From Saprospiraceae bacterium (GTDB lineage Bacteria > Bacteroidota > Bacteroidia > Chitinophagales > Saprospiraceae): DNA of 55,423 nucleotides. The stretch spans positions 1-55,423 of the forward strand of contig JAHDCU010000011.1 in NCBI GenBank assembly GCA_020629715.1, written 5' to 3'. Positions 40,888 through 50,621 of this stretch are shown here, one piece after another (within the stretch, counting starts at the first letter, position 1; each line of letters opens with the position of its first letter). The position numbers and the translations under genes are program-made. The notes under the pieces are model-generated. The model had not been told where the DNA came from. It searched no databases and worked only from the letters and a program-made list of their open reading frames with translations.

Positions 40888-40948
40888 CCTTGTAGAGCTA
40901 TCGAATCAAGTCTTTTTGAAGATCCGATAACTAACTACGAGAAGAGAT

Positions 40949-41626
40949 ATGCATCATAAGAAAGTATTAATAGCTGATCCTCAGGTCATGTTTACAGAAG
41001 GTTTAGTAGCCTTGTTAAGTGCTAATAGCGACTACAATTTAAAGGTAGAGAAAGTACAAAGATCGTCTGAATCATTGATGATCAACATCAAAGAACTTGA
41101 AATAGACATAGTTATTCTTGATCTCAATCTTCCTGATGAAGATGGGCTTGATCTTATACCGGTAATGAGAACTGAGTTTCCCGACTTACGTATATGCGTA
41201 TTATCTTCTTATACAGACATAAAACTAGTTAAAGGTGCATTTCAAGCGGGTGCTGATGGGTACGTGTCTAAAAATAATAGTGTAGAAGAACTTACAAGAG
41301 GCTTTTCTGAAATGTTTGATGGTCATACCTTTCTAGCTAAAGGTCTAAGAATAACACCTGCAAATAATAGAAATCGCAAATCCAATAACACATCTAATAC
41401 TGTATCTAATTATGAAGATGGTTTCATCATAAAGCAAAAGCTAACAAGACGCGAACAAGAAATTTTACAACTAATTACTGAAGCTAAGAATAATAAGGAA
41501 ATAGCTTCTGAATTATATATAAGTGATCAAACTGTAGGAGTACATCGTAAGAATATAATGAGAAAACTCGGTGTTAGAAATACCGTAAATCTCATAAAAT
41601 TCGCTTTAGAATATCAGTTGGTCTAA
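40949..41626 (+). CDS. NarL/FixJ-type response regulator with LuxR HTH
   Basis: This 225-residue two-component regulator has an N-terminal receiver domain with phospho-acceptor Asp58 in VVILDLNLPDEDG and the conserved Lys in DGYVSKNNS. The C-terminal LuxR-type helix-turn-helix reads LTRREQEILQLITEAKNNKEIA, best read as LTRREQEILQL followed by NNKEIASELYIS, TVGVHRKNIMRKLGV. The acidic pair after strand 1 is reduced to one Asp (IADPQ). No histidine kinase is adjacent, so it is an orphan. It lies 142 bp before the 1517-residue surface protein in the same direction and behind a sigma-54 promoter match; control of the surface genes is a reasonable guess. Confidence 0.93.
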   Translation: MHHKKVLIADPQVMFTEGLVALLSANSDYNLKVEKVQRSSESLMINIKELEIDIVILDLNLPDEDGLDLIPVMRTEFPDLRICVLSSYTDIKLVKGAFQAGADGYVSKNNSVEELTRGFSEMFDGHTFLAKGLRITPANNRNRKSNNTSNTVSNYEDGFIIKQKLTRREQEILQLITEAKNNKEIASELYISDQTVGVHRKNIMRKLGVRNTVNLIKFALEYQLV

Positions 41627-41768
41627 TAATTGTAGTACATTTTCTAGCCTGAGACTTATCCCCCTCCCCAAGTCGATAGCTAGTTTTTATAATTTCTATT
41701 CTCCCCCCATTTTCTGGACACTGAATTTGTAAACAAAAATTTGGATTACCAAAAAATTATTAAATCTC

Positions 41769-44700
41769 ATGAAAATGGAGAATTTTACTAAACTACTGGA
41801 TTCTAAACTACGCCAATGCGCAAGTATCGGAGTCCTTACCGTATTTTTTGCGGTATTATCCTTAAATGTGCAGGCCCAGTGCCCATTAGGATGTAACAAC
41901 AACGTTCAAGTATCTTTGGATGGTAGCTGCAGCGCAGTCATCACTCCAGATGTCGTGCTTGAGGGTATGGGTACTTGCGATAATACTAACTATCGTGTAG
42001 TTATTGAAAACGCTGATGGAAGCATTTACAAAGAGACTAGTGCAGCAGGAGTCCATCCTTCGCTTGATGCTAGTGACATAGATATGAGCTATAAAGTACG
42101 TGTCTATGACTTAACTTCTTCCAATGGAGCTAACTCTTGTTGGGGTACAGTATCTGTGGAAGATAAGCTTGCACCAGTAATTTCATGCCCTTCTGATATA
42201 ACTGTAGGTTGTAATGAAGTGGTTAACTATTCAGTAGCTAGTATGACTCAATCAGCTAGTAACTCATCCACATTTATCTATGATGGTGAAACGATCGAAG
42301 TAGATGGTACTAGTGAAGCATTCGTACTTACAGGAGGGTCTTCTCAGAGTATCAATGCTGGTGAAACTGCATGTTTGGCCGTTGATGTCAATGGTTTAGA
42401 TCAATTTGATATGGCCATTTCAGCTACATTCAATATCGATCTACAAACTGTACCATCTAGTAGCCCTTATACTATCACCGTAACCGATCCAGCTGGGAAT
42501 GTTAGATATACTAACACTTCTATTACCTCAATGCCTTCATCAGGTATAACATTTAGTTATGCTTCTGGAACACAAATGTTGGATGATAATTTCAACGGCA
42601 CGTGGGAACTATGTGTATCAAGACCTGGCGGTCCTTTCCAGATTTGGGGAGTTACTGGTAATAATATAAGATTTAGATCTCAAGGTTTCTTTGCAGGTCA
42701 AGTTGCTGCTGGACAGGCTGATAACTGTGATGCAATCACATTCAGTATCCTAGAAGACGAGACATTCAACATTGATTGTGATGGGTCTAACATCGACGAT
42801 CCTTTTGATGCTACAGTATATGCGTCAAACATTTCTGCGGTAAGAGTCATCACTTGCCAAGCTTCTGACAATAGTGGTAATCTTTCTAATATTTGTACTA
42901 AAAGGATCTTTTTTGAAAGAGCAGTACTAAATGATATAGTATGGCCAGAAAACTATTCTGAAGAATGTAGGGTAAATACAAGTACAGAGCCATCTATTAC
43001 AGGTGTACCGACCATAGATGGGAATGCCATTTGGCCTAATGATGGGTTATGTGAAATCAATGTAACATACAATGATACAGAAATTGATATTTGTGGTGAG
43101 TCGAAAAAAGTTCTCCGTAACTGGGTAGCTCTAGATTGGTGTCAAGCAACATCAACAACAAATACACAAATTATCAAAATTGCCGATACAGAAGGTCCTG
43201 TAGTAACAGCGATCGCTGATATGACCTTAGATTCTAACAATACGAATACTACTGGAGAAATCATTTCAGCAGATCCGTATACATGTAATACAAGTTATGA
43301 AGCTCCGGCACCGATTGCAGTATTTGATTGTGGCACTGCTCAAAGTGACTTAAGTACATTAACATATACCGTAATGTACAAGTTAGCAGACTCTGCTACT
43401 GGTGCTCCACCTGCAAATGCAGTATTTATTACAGATAATGTTACCCCAAGTACAACTTTAAATCTAACACAAAATTATACTATTTCTGGTCTGCCAGTTG
43501 GTCGTACTTGGTTAAAGTATACAATCTTTGATCAATGCGGTAACTCAACTGAAGCATTTACCGAAGTTGACGTAGTAGACCAAGTAGCACCTAATCCAGT
43601 ATGTGATGAAAACACAGTAGTTACATTGAATACTTCAGGATGGGCTCACATATTTGCAGAAACCTTTGATGATGGTAGTCATGATAACTGTGATGAAGAG
43701 TTATTCTTTGGAGTAAGAAGAATGAGTGATACATGTGGACAATTTACAGGTAACTCAGCAGGGAGTAATCCTACTGCAATCAGTAGCACAGTATTCTCTT
43801 CGGCACCAGGTAACACTTATTACGATTTTGTAAAATTCTGTTGTGGTGATGTAGATAATGATGATATTATGGTCGAAATGATCGTTTACGATGCATCAGG
43901 AAACTGGAATACATGTATGGTCAATGTAAGAGTTGATAATAAATTAACTCCTTCTATATCATGTAATCTAAGCAGTATGAACATTGATTGTAGTGCTGAT
44001 ATTCCTGAAGTAGCTGATGTATCTACGGTATTCACTATTGGCAATGACAACTGTGATTTATATAGAGTAAGATTTGTAGGAGAAAGTAGTACTAACGCTT
44101 CATCTTGTGGTGAATATACGATCACAAGAACATGGGAAGTGTATAACAGATTTACTGATGCAAACGTACGTACATGTAATCAAAGCATCAATGTAAGAAA
44201 TCTTGTGCCATTTGATATGGACAATCAGATTAACTTCCCTTTAGATAGAACACTAAGTGGGTGTATGGCAGATACAGACCCTAGTAATCCAATATTAGGT
44301 GAACCAAGCTATACTGGAGATCTCACTTGTAGTCAACTTGCTTCAACTTATGAAGATCAAACATTTACTCTAGTAGAGGACGCTTGTTTAAAAATCCTTA
44401 GAACTTGGACAGTGATTGATTGGTGTCAATTTAGCCAAACTGACCCAACAGGTCCAGGATATGAGCAGTATACTCAGATTATCAAAGTAAATAATGCAAA
44501 TGCACCTACTTTTGATAATTGTGGTCCATTATCTTTCTGTACAACTGAAAATACATGTGAAGGTCCTATTGAGTTGACTACTTCCGCAACGGATGATTGC
44601 ACTCCTTCAAGTGAGTTGGTATATACATGGACTATCGATGCATTTAATGACGGATCAGGGGCTGATTTTACAGGTAACGGGTCTGACGCTAGTAATACTT

Positions 44701-46322
44701 ATCCAGTAGGTACTCACTCTATTACTTGGACTGTAGAAGATTTATGTGGAAATATTTCTACATGTACTCAGACGTTTACAGTTAGAGACTGTAAAGCACC
44801 TACACCTTACTGCTTAGCAGGGATCACTACAGTAGTAATGCCTACTACAGGTACTATTGAAATCTGGGCGAGTGATTTTGACTTAGGAAGTTTTGACAAT
44901 TGTTCAGGTGATTTGAGATTTTCTTTCTCAAGCAACAGTAACAACACCAATATGAGTTTTGGTTGTAACGACTTAGGTATAAACCAACTTCAGATATGGG
45001 TAACTGATGCTGCTGGAAATCAGGATTTTTGTGAGACCATGATCGATATCCAAAATACTGGAGGATGTGATGAGGCTCCTAGAGCTGATATAGCAGGTAG
45101 AGTAGCTACTGAAAACAATGATATGATTGATGATGTAGAAGTGGCTCTTAATCAGTCTACATTAGTCATGAATACTATGATGACATCTACTGATGGAAAC
45201 TACCTTTTCCAAGATGTAGATCCATTAAACAACCTTATGGTATCTGCTGAGAAATCAGGTGACTGGATGAATGGTGTATCTACATTAGATTTAGTATTGA
45301 TACAGAAGCATATACTAGGTATTCAGAGCTTAGATAGTCCTTATAAGTTGATTGCAGCTGATATCAACAATAACAACGGTGTATCAGCAGTTGACCTTAT
45401 TGAGCTACGTAAACTAATACTTGGAATCTATGATGAATTACCATCTAATACATCTTGGACTTTTGTAGATGCTAATCAGACATTCGTAGATGCTATGGCT
45501 CCTTGGAACTATACGGGTGAGATCATCATTCCTGCAACTATGAGTAATCATATGGATAATGACTTCGTGGGTGTAAAAATCGGTGATGTCAACGGTAGTG
45601 CTGTTGCCAATACACAACAAGAAAATGTAGTGGAAACCAGATCAGGTGAAAACTTGAGTCTTATGATAGAAAACGTATCTTTCAATCAGAATGATATGGT
45701 AAGTGTACCAGTATATGCTAAAGATTTTAATGAAATCGTAGGAATGCAATATACACTAGCTTTTGACTCTTATAGCCTTGATTTTGAAGAGATATTAGCA
45801 GATAACTTAGATCTAAAAGCTACAAATGTAAATGCACAATTAGCGGCTAATGGAATGATTGCGATGAGTTGGAATGATATTACAGGAGTTTCTGTAGAAG
45901 ATGATCAAGTATTGTTTACACTCAACTTTAGAGCAAAAACGAATAGCTCAGTAGAAAATGCAATCTTCGGATTGTCTTCTGAGATGACTAGAACTGAAGC
46001 TTACACCGCTGATCTAGACGTAATGAATTTGAGTCTTACGATGAGAAATCTTAATAAAGATTTCAGTTTATCACAGAATACACCTAATCCATTTAATGGT
46101 GAGACGCAGATCACGTTCTCTTTACCTAAAGACATGAATGCTGAACTTACGGTATATGATGTAGCTGGTAAGGTATTACATACAGTGGCTGGTGAATTTA
46201 CCAAAGGTTTTAACACGGTATCTTTATCGAGAAGTGATTTAGATAGTACTAGTGGAATTCTTTACTATAGATTAGAAGCAGGAGATTTTACAGCAACTAA
46301 AAAGATGATTGCTGTACAATAG
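41769..46322 (+). CDS. T9SS-secreted surface protein with dockerin- and cohesin-like domains (1517 residues)
   Basis: The signal peptide (about 1-37, ending NVQAQ) is followed directly by an SCWGT module (38-152). Next come a P-like/beta domain (about 155-315), several HYR-like Cys-rich modules that include WVALDWCQ and WTVIDWCQ motifs, a carboxypeptidase-regulatory-like module (about 1110-1160), a dockerin-like segment (1165-1225), a cohesin-like domain (about 1293-1422) and a type A T9SS signal (about 1430-1517; NTPNPFNGETQITF, VYDVAGKVLHTV, KKMIAVQ). The order from SCWGT module to tail repeats that of the last 1350 residues of the 4906-residue protein. No enzyme domain is seen. A strong terminator follows. 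A structural or adhesive role is inferred. Confidence 0.9.
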   Translation: MKMENFTKLLDSKLRQCASIGVLTVFFAVLSLNVQAQCPLGCNNNVQVSLDGSCSAVITPDVVLEGMGTCDNTNYRVVIENADGSIYKETSAAGVHPSLDASDIDMSYKVRVYDLTSSNGANSCWGTVSVEDKLAPVISCPSDITVGCNEVVNYSVASMTQSASNSSTFIYDGETIEVDGTSEAFVLTGGSSQSINAGETACLAVDVNGLDQFDMAISATFNIDLQTVPSSSPYTITVTDPAGNVRYTNTSITSMPSSGITFSYASGTQMLDDNFNGTWELCVSRPGGPFQIWGVTGNNIRFRSQGFFAGQVAAGQADNCDAITFSILEDETFNIDCDGSNIDDPFDATVYASNISAVRVITCQASDNSGNLSNICTKRIFFERAVLNDIVWPENYSEECRVNTSTEPSITGVPTIDGNAIWPNDGLCEINVTYNDTEIDICGESKKVLRNWVALDWCQATSTTNTQIIKIADTEGPVVTAIADMTLDSNNTNTTGEIISADPYTCNTSYEAPAPIAVFDCGTAQSDLSTLTYTVMYKLADSATGAPPANAVFITDNVTPSTTLNLTQNYTISGLPVGRTWLKYTIFDQCGNSTEAFTEVDVVDQVAPNPVCDENTVVTLNTSGWAHIFAETFDDGSHDNCDEELFFGVRRMSDTCGQFTGNSAGSNPTAISSTVFSSAPGNTYYDFVKFCCGDVDNDDIMVEMIVYDASGNWNTCMVNVRVDNKLTPSISCNLSSMNIDCSADIPEVADVSTVFTIGNDNCDLYRVRFVGESSTNASSCGEYTITRTWEVYNRFTDANVRTCNQSINVRNLVPFDMDNQINFPLDRTLSGCMADTDPSNPILGEPSYTGDLTCSQLASTYEDQTFTLVEDACLKILRTWTVIDWCQFSQTDPTGPGYEQYTQIIKVNNANAPTFDNCGPLSFCTTENTCEGPIELTTSATDDCTPSSELVYTWTIDAFNDGSGADFTGNGSDASNTYPVGTHSITWTVEDLCGNISTCTQTFTVRDCKAPTPYCLAGITTVVMPTTGTIEIWASDFDLGSFDNCSGDLRFSFSSNSNNTNMSFGCNDLGINQLQIWVTDAAGNQDFCETMIDIQNTGGCDEAPRADIAGRVATENNDMIDDVEVALNQSTLVMNTMMTSTDGNYLFQDVDPLNNLMVSAEKSGDWMNGVSTLDLVLIQKHILGIQSLDSPYKLIAADINNNNGVSAVDLIELRKLILGIYDELPSNTSWTFVDANQTFVDAMAPWNYTGEIIIPATMSNHMDNDFVGVKIGDVNGSAVANTQQENVVETRSGENLSLMIENVSFNQNDMVSVPVYAKDFNEIVGMQYTLAFDSYSLDFEEILADNLDLKATNVNAQLAANGMIAMSWNDITGVSVEDDQVLFTLNFRAKTNSSVENAIFGLSSEMTRTEAYTADLDVMNLSLTMRNLNKDFSLSQNTPNPFNGETQITFSLPKDMNAELTVYDVAGKVLHTVAGEFTKGFNTVSLSRSDLDSTSGILYYRLEAGDFTATKKMIAVQ
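41880..42225 (+). other. SCWGT module in the 1517-residue protein
   Basis: It starts at CPLGCNNNVQVSLDGSC right after the signal peptide, continues DVVLEGMGTCDNTNYRV, has SCWGT at 42135-42149, then VEDKLAPVISCPSDITVGCN. It is the N-terminal domain of the mature protein here, which helps to define its left edge. Confidence 0.75.
45261..45443 (+). other. Dockerin-like segment of the 1517-residue protein
   Basis: The half sites MNGVSTLDLVLIQKHILGI and AADINNNNGVSAVDLIELRK fit the type I dockerin pattern, with Asp/Asn at Ca-ligand positions. The second half is the better match. It is nearly the same as 18153-18338. Confidence 0.78.
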
Positions 46323-46622
46323 AATATTTTGGGATTAATTTTTGTTGAGCCCTTGCTATTTACTTTAGCAAGGGCTTTTCATATATTTGTATTTCCAGTG
46401 AGTATAAGAACGTCTAGATAGCCATGATATTTGTCATGCCAGTAACACAAAGCGGGTTATTATCGTTAGGCTTATTAGAGGTATTGATTAATTTTACACT
46501 ATTAAATCCTTGTATTTATTATTGGCTTACTATTTGTAATATATGTAGGATCAAGGTAGAGTATTTATTCTCTAGAATAAACTCTCTGCAATAAAAACGT
46601 TGGATTACCCAAACAGTAAATT
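46323..46622. other. Intergenic region with terminator and a -7-like box
   Basis: The 300 bp hold the terminator at 46348-46380 and, directly after it, TATATTTG (46382-46389), which fits TAnnTTTG but is 233 bp from the next start. Close to the next ATG, gttggattacccaaa (about 46599-46613) resembles tttggattaccaaaa before the 1517-residue gene (about 41740-41754). No gene is seen. Confidence 0.45.
46348..46380 (+). terminator. Terminator after the 1517-residue gene
   Basis: An 11-bp perfect stem (agcccttgcta / tagcaagggct) with a 7-nt loop is followed by four T in the stem-tail region. It lies 26 bp past the stop codon. Confidence 0.88.
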
Positions 46623-49600
46623 ATGCAAAAGTATTTATTGCTATTCATTCTAGGTTTTTTACTTCATGGGCACAGCTTCGCACAACAAGATTTAGAAGTT
46701 GAATTTGCCGCATCTACATCAGTATCGCCTGGTGGTCAAATTACAGTAGATGTCTCTGTCAATAAGTTTGAAGAATTAATTTCAGCACAGTGGTCCATTA
46801 ATTGGGATCCGACGGTGATGAGTTTTTCATCTGTTAGCAATGTCACTAACGTATTAGTAGATTTCAATGCCTCTAATATTGGAAATCCACAAAATGCCTC
46901 TGGAGTCATGGATGGACAGCTTAGAGTATCTTGGTCAGCAAATAATTTTGATGATTTATTAAATGGAGTATCAATACCTGATGGTACTACATTATTTTCT
47001 TTTACGCTAGAGGCTGTTGGACAGCCTTGTGAAGAAATCGATTTAGTACTATCCGATACCCCTTTGATGATAGAAGTGGCGGATAAGGATGAAAACGTTT
47101 TTAGTGCAATCACTCCTGGTACCAACATCATAATCCAAGGTAGTGATTGTTCTGGCGGAGGTGGTCCTGGTGGAGATGGTTGTGCTCTTGTTGGTGATAT
47201 CAATGACTTAGGTCTTATCGCAGCTGAATTGTCAGGAGAAGAGAATGATCAGATTTGTGTACCTGTAACGGTAGCGAATTGGAGTGATATTCAATCGTTT
47301 CAATTCGGTGTAACATGGGATCCTTCTGTTATCACTTATACGACAGCCCAAAACTTCGGGATAAGCGGATTGTCCAATTCTTCACTAAATGCTTCAAATG
47401 CTGGAAGTGGAGAACTAAAGGTAGTTTGGTTTGACGGAACGGGTGTTTCTCCATCAAATCTAAATGATGGTGATGTCATGTTAGAATTATGTTTTGATTT
47501 GACTGGTAATGATGGTGATGCTTCAGATATTTTATTTGTGAGCCTATCAGATCTTCCAATCGAAATTGCAGATAGCAATGCTAATCCACAAGACTTTTAT
47601 ACGGACTGTGGTGAAATAGAAATAAGTAATGATGGCGGTGGAGGTCCTACTGAGATAGAACCTTGTGATCCGATAGGTAACCCCAATGATCTGAGTCTAA
47701 TAATACCAGAATTGAGTGCCGAGCCAAACGCGAATATTTGCCTTCCAGTTACTACTGCCAATTTTGCCGATATTCAGAGTCTCCAGTTTGGATTGACTTG
47801 GAATACGTCGGTACTTTCATACACAGGTACTCAAAATTATACATCTGATTTACCTGGTCTTGCAGCTAGTTCATTTAATTTGAATAGTGCAGGTGATCAG
47901 CTAAGAGTAATTTGGTCAGATGGTACAGCAGTTACTCCTGCCAATATTAACGATGGAGAGGTATTATTTGAGGTTTGTTTTGATGTGGTAGGTGCACTTG
48001 GTACCTTCTCAAATGTTGAAATTGTAGGATTCCCAGGCTTCAGTATTGAAATAGCGGACTCGAACTCTAGTGTAGTAGACGTGTATACCGATTGTGGTCA
48101 AGTAGAAGTATCTGGAGATGAACCTACGAATATTAATCTTATCGTCAATGAGGGAAGTGGATCTTGTGGAGACGAGGTTTGTATAGATTTTGACGTACAA
48201 AATTTTACTGACATCGGTAGTATGCAGTTCAATATCGTTTGGGATCAGTCTATACTCAGATATGATGATAGCTCTGATCTTTCTTGTTTCAATAATAATA
48301 TGCCAGTAAATGCACTAAATTTTGGTGAAATCGATCCTGGAAAACTAAGATTCTCGTGGAGTAATAGTAATGGTGTTACATTGCCTGATAGTGAAAATGG
48401 CGGTACAGCTACTATGTTTTGTGTATGTTTCGATATCATTTCGAATGATGAAAATATGGCAACTACTGCCAGTATAAGACTAGAGTCTGATGACGAGATA
48501 GATATAGAAATTGCTGATAGTGGTAGTATGGTTGTGCCCTTTAATATCGATAATGGAGGCATCACTGTAGATACTGAGCCGTGTCCTACTGCTCCAGATA
48601 TTACCATCACAGTAGAAAATATAACCAATGCAACATGTGCAGGTGGCTTGGGATCTATTGATGTTACAGTCACGGGAGGTGTAGGTGCTACTACTTGTGA
48701 GTGGTTTGTAAAAGAGACTAATACTAGTGTAACAACAACGTGTGATCTGATCGCCGTCCAAGGAGAATATCTACTCGTAGTAACTGATAGCGCAGGTAAT
48801 ACCGCATCTGCATGTGAAACAATAAGTGGTCCTTTGCCGATTTCTTCAAGTTGTGAAGTATCGGATGCAACTTGTGATAGTGGTGGATCTATAATTTGTA
48901 CATTATCTGGTGGTACAGGTATACTAGATGTCGTATGGATGGGGCCTTCATGTAATAATGGATGTACTGGTACAAACTTATCAGAACTAGATGCAGGTAC
49001 TTATACATATGTTATAACAGATGCCAACGGATGTACAAGTACAGGGTCAGAAACAATAGACCAGGCAGGAGAAATTCCAATTGTGACAGAAATGGTTGAT
49101 AACGTAGATTGCGATGGACTTGGTCGTATAGAGCTTACATCTGATATAAGCGGAGTGACTTACAGTTGGGATCCTATGGTATCTACTACTAATGTAGCAG
49201 AGAATTTAGCAGACGGTCAATATTCTTATACTGTTACTGATCCGTCTACAGGTTGTAGCACAAATGCAACTGTAACTGTTAGGTCAGATATTATGGATTT
49301 CGATGTACTGTTGTCGGTAGGGAATGCGACTTGTGGAGATAGCGAAGATGGTATGATTGATTTAATCATTTCAGGAGGTTGTCCTGATTATGCGATTTCG
49401 ATAGACTACTCAGGAGCGATCATCATTGGAAATTCTATTTCCAATTTACCAGCGGGTACCTACAATGTAGATGTTGTGGATAATTCTGATCCCGCTAATG
49501 TATTTGATGTAGAAGTAACTATTGATGGACCTGATGATATTGCCATCGTCGTAGATAATGTATTAGGAGATGATGGTACCGCTTCTGGTGCTATTAGTAC

Positions 49601-50567
49601 TACAGTATCGGGAGGTACGACACCATATACATTCAATTGGTCAGGAGGTACATGTGATGACGGTTGTCCAAATGCTGATGATATTCAATCTTTGGAGGCG
49701 GGTACATATATACTGGAAGTCATCGATGCACAAGGATGCAGTCTCATGAGTTCTGAAATTGTAATTCCAGCACCTGGAGATTGCACAGTATCATCTTTTA
49801 GCTATCCTTCTGAAAGTATGAACAATGGTTTTGGATTATCTTGTTCTGGCTTAAGTGGTAGTTTCTGTGATGGTTCTATTGATGCATTACTGATCAATTG
49901 TACAGGTAATCTAACGATAGAGCTTCAAGATATGTCTGGCAGTACGGTAAGTACTCATACAAGTTTTCCTATAGAAAGTATATGTGCTGGCACCTATATG
50001 CTCGTGATCACAGACCAAGATGGTAATCAGGCGATGCAAGAAGTGACTTTGACTGCACCAGACCCTATTACTATTACTCCTCTGCAAATAGTACAAGATT
50101 TACCAGGATCTATTGATATTGAGGTTACAGGTGGTGTAGAGCCATATGGTTATGCTTGGAATGCACCGCTGGGTGCCACTACACAAGATGTATCAGGTTT
50201 AGATATTGGATCTTACTCCGTATTTGTAACTGATGCTAATGGCTGCGAACAACTAAGCGATATCTATCAAATCACAGATAATCCAGTACCATGTTATGAT
50301 GCGATCTCTGCTATAACGGCAAATAATGACGGCGTCAATGACGTATTTATGATTAGTTGTGCTCAGAACTTTCCTTCTTCTCTTAATATTTATGACCGAT
50401 GGGGTAGGTTGGTATATGAGCAGGATAATTATGATAATACTTGGCAGGGTACGGATAATGCCGGCAATCCTCTTACAGAGGGAGCATACTACTGGATACT
50501 TACCGTTGAGTTTTCCAATGGTGATAATAGACTTTTTAGAGGTACGATTACTTTATTAACTGAATAA
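46623..50567 (+). CDS. Cohesin-repeat and SprB-repeat protein with T9SS type B tail (1314 residues)
   Basis: The signal peptide (1-21, ending HSFAQ) is followed by four cohesin-like domains at about 22-172, 187-335, 348-497 and 503-651. These share patterns such as IQSFQFGVTWDPSVITY, LKVVWFDGTGVS and LELCFDLTG. A Gly/Asp linker joins the first two. From about 656 to 1225 there are Ig-like SprB-type repeats with TGG and LDAGTYTYVITDANGCTST patterns. The last 87 residues are the gliding-motility-associated type B tail (AITANNDGVNDVF, LNIYDRWGRLVYEQ, NTWQGTDNAG, GAYYWIL). Type B cargo is usually held on the surface by a PorP/SprF partner, and such a gene follows after 54 bp. A scaffold role for dockerin-bearing neighbours is inferred. 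Confidence 0.9.
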   Translation: MQKYLLLFILGFLLHGHSFAQQDLEVEFAASTSVSPGGQITVDVSVNKFEELISAQWSINWDPTVMSFSSVSNVTNVLVDFNASNIGNPQNASGVMDGQLRVSWSANNFDDLLNGVSIPDGTTLFSFTLEAVGQPCEEIDLVLSDTPLMIEVADKDENVFSAITPGTNIIIQGSDCSGGGGPGGDGCALVGDINDLGLIAAELSGEENDQICVPVTVANWSDIQSFQFGVTWDPSVITYTTAQNFGISGLSNSSLNASNAGSGELKVVWFDGTGVSPSNLNDGDVMLELCFDLTGNDGDASDILFVSLSDLPIEIADSNANPQDFYTDCGEIEISNDGGGGPTEIEPCDPIGNPNDLSLIIPELSAEPNANICLPVTTANFADIQSLQFGLTWNTSVLSYTGTQNYTSDLPGLAASSFNLNSAGDQLRVIWSDGTAVTPANINDGEVLFEVCFDVVGALGTFSNVEIVGFPGFSIEIADSNSSVVDVYTDCGQVEVSGDEPTNINLIVNEGSGSCGDEVCIDFDVQNFTDIGSMQFNIVWDQSILRYDDSSDLSCFNNNMPVNALNFGEIDPGKLRFSWSNSNGVTLPDSENGGTATMFCVCFDIISNDENMATTASIRLESDDEIDIEIADSGSMVVPFNIDNGGITVDTEPCPTAPDITITVENITNATCAGGLGSIDVTVTGGVGATTCEWFVKETNTSVTTTCDLIAVQGEYLLVVTDSAGNTASACETISGPLPISSSCEVSDATCDSGGSIICTLSGGTGILDVVWMGPSCNNGCTGTNLSELDAGTYTYVITDANGCTSTGSETIDQAGEIPIVTEMVDNVDCDGLGRIELTSDISGVTYSWDPMVSTTNVAENLADGQYSYTVTDPSTGCSTNATVTVRSDIMDFDVLLSVGNATCGDSEDGMIDLIISGGCPDYAISIDYSGAIIIGNSISNLPAGTYNVDVVDNSDPANVFDVEVTIDGPDDIAIVVDNVLGDDGTASGAISTTVSGGTTPYTFNWSGGTCDDGCPNADDIQSLEAGTYILEVIDAQGCSLMSSEIVIPAPGDCTVSSFSYPSESMNNGFGLSCSGLSGSFCDGSIDALLINCTGNLTIELQDMSGSTVSTHTSFPIESICAGTYMLVITDQDGNQAMQEVTLTAPDPITITPLQIVQDLPGSIDIEVTGGVEPYGYAWNAPLGATTQDVSGLDIGSYSVFVTDANGCEQLSDIYQITDNPVPCYDAISAITANNDGVNDVFMISCAQNFPSSLNIYDRWGRLVYEQDNYDNTWQGTDNAGNPLTEGAYYWILTVEFSNGDNRLFRGTITLLTE
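46686..48575 (+). repeat. Four tandem cohesin-like domains
   Basis: Four units of about 150 residues share an N-terminal strand ending in V.V..F.DI.S.QF...WD.SV..Y, a central LR.SW or LKVVW strand, and a C-terminal strand with F.L or CFDL, then EIADS. Units 2 and 3 are the most alike. Units 2, 3 and 4 carry Cys at matching places. They are too diverged at the DNA level to be recent copies. Confidence 0.75.
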
Positions 50568-50621
50568 CATACTGCAAGTCTACTATAAAAAATAATGATT
50601 ATGTTTTACACAATATTCAAT

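Noticed and set aside
41723-41738. Possible second sigma-54 site (TGGACACTGAATTTG) before the 1517-residue gene
   Set aside because: Only the -24 GG fits; the -12 GC is missing at the required spacing.
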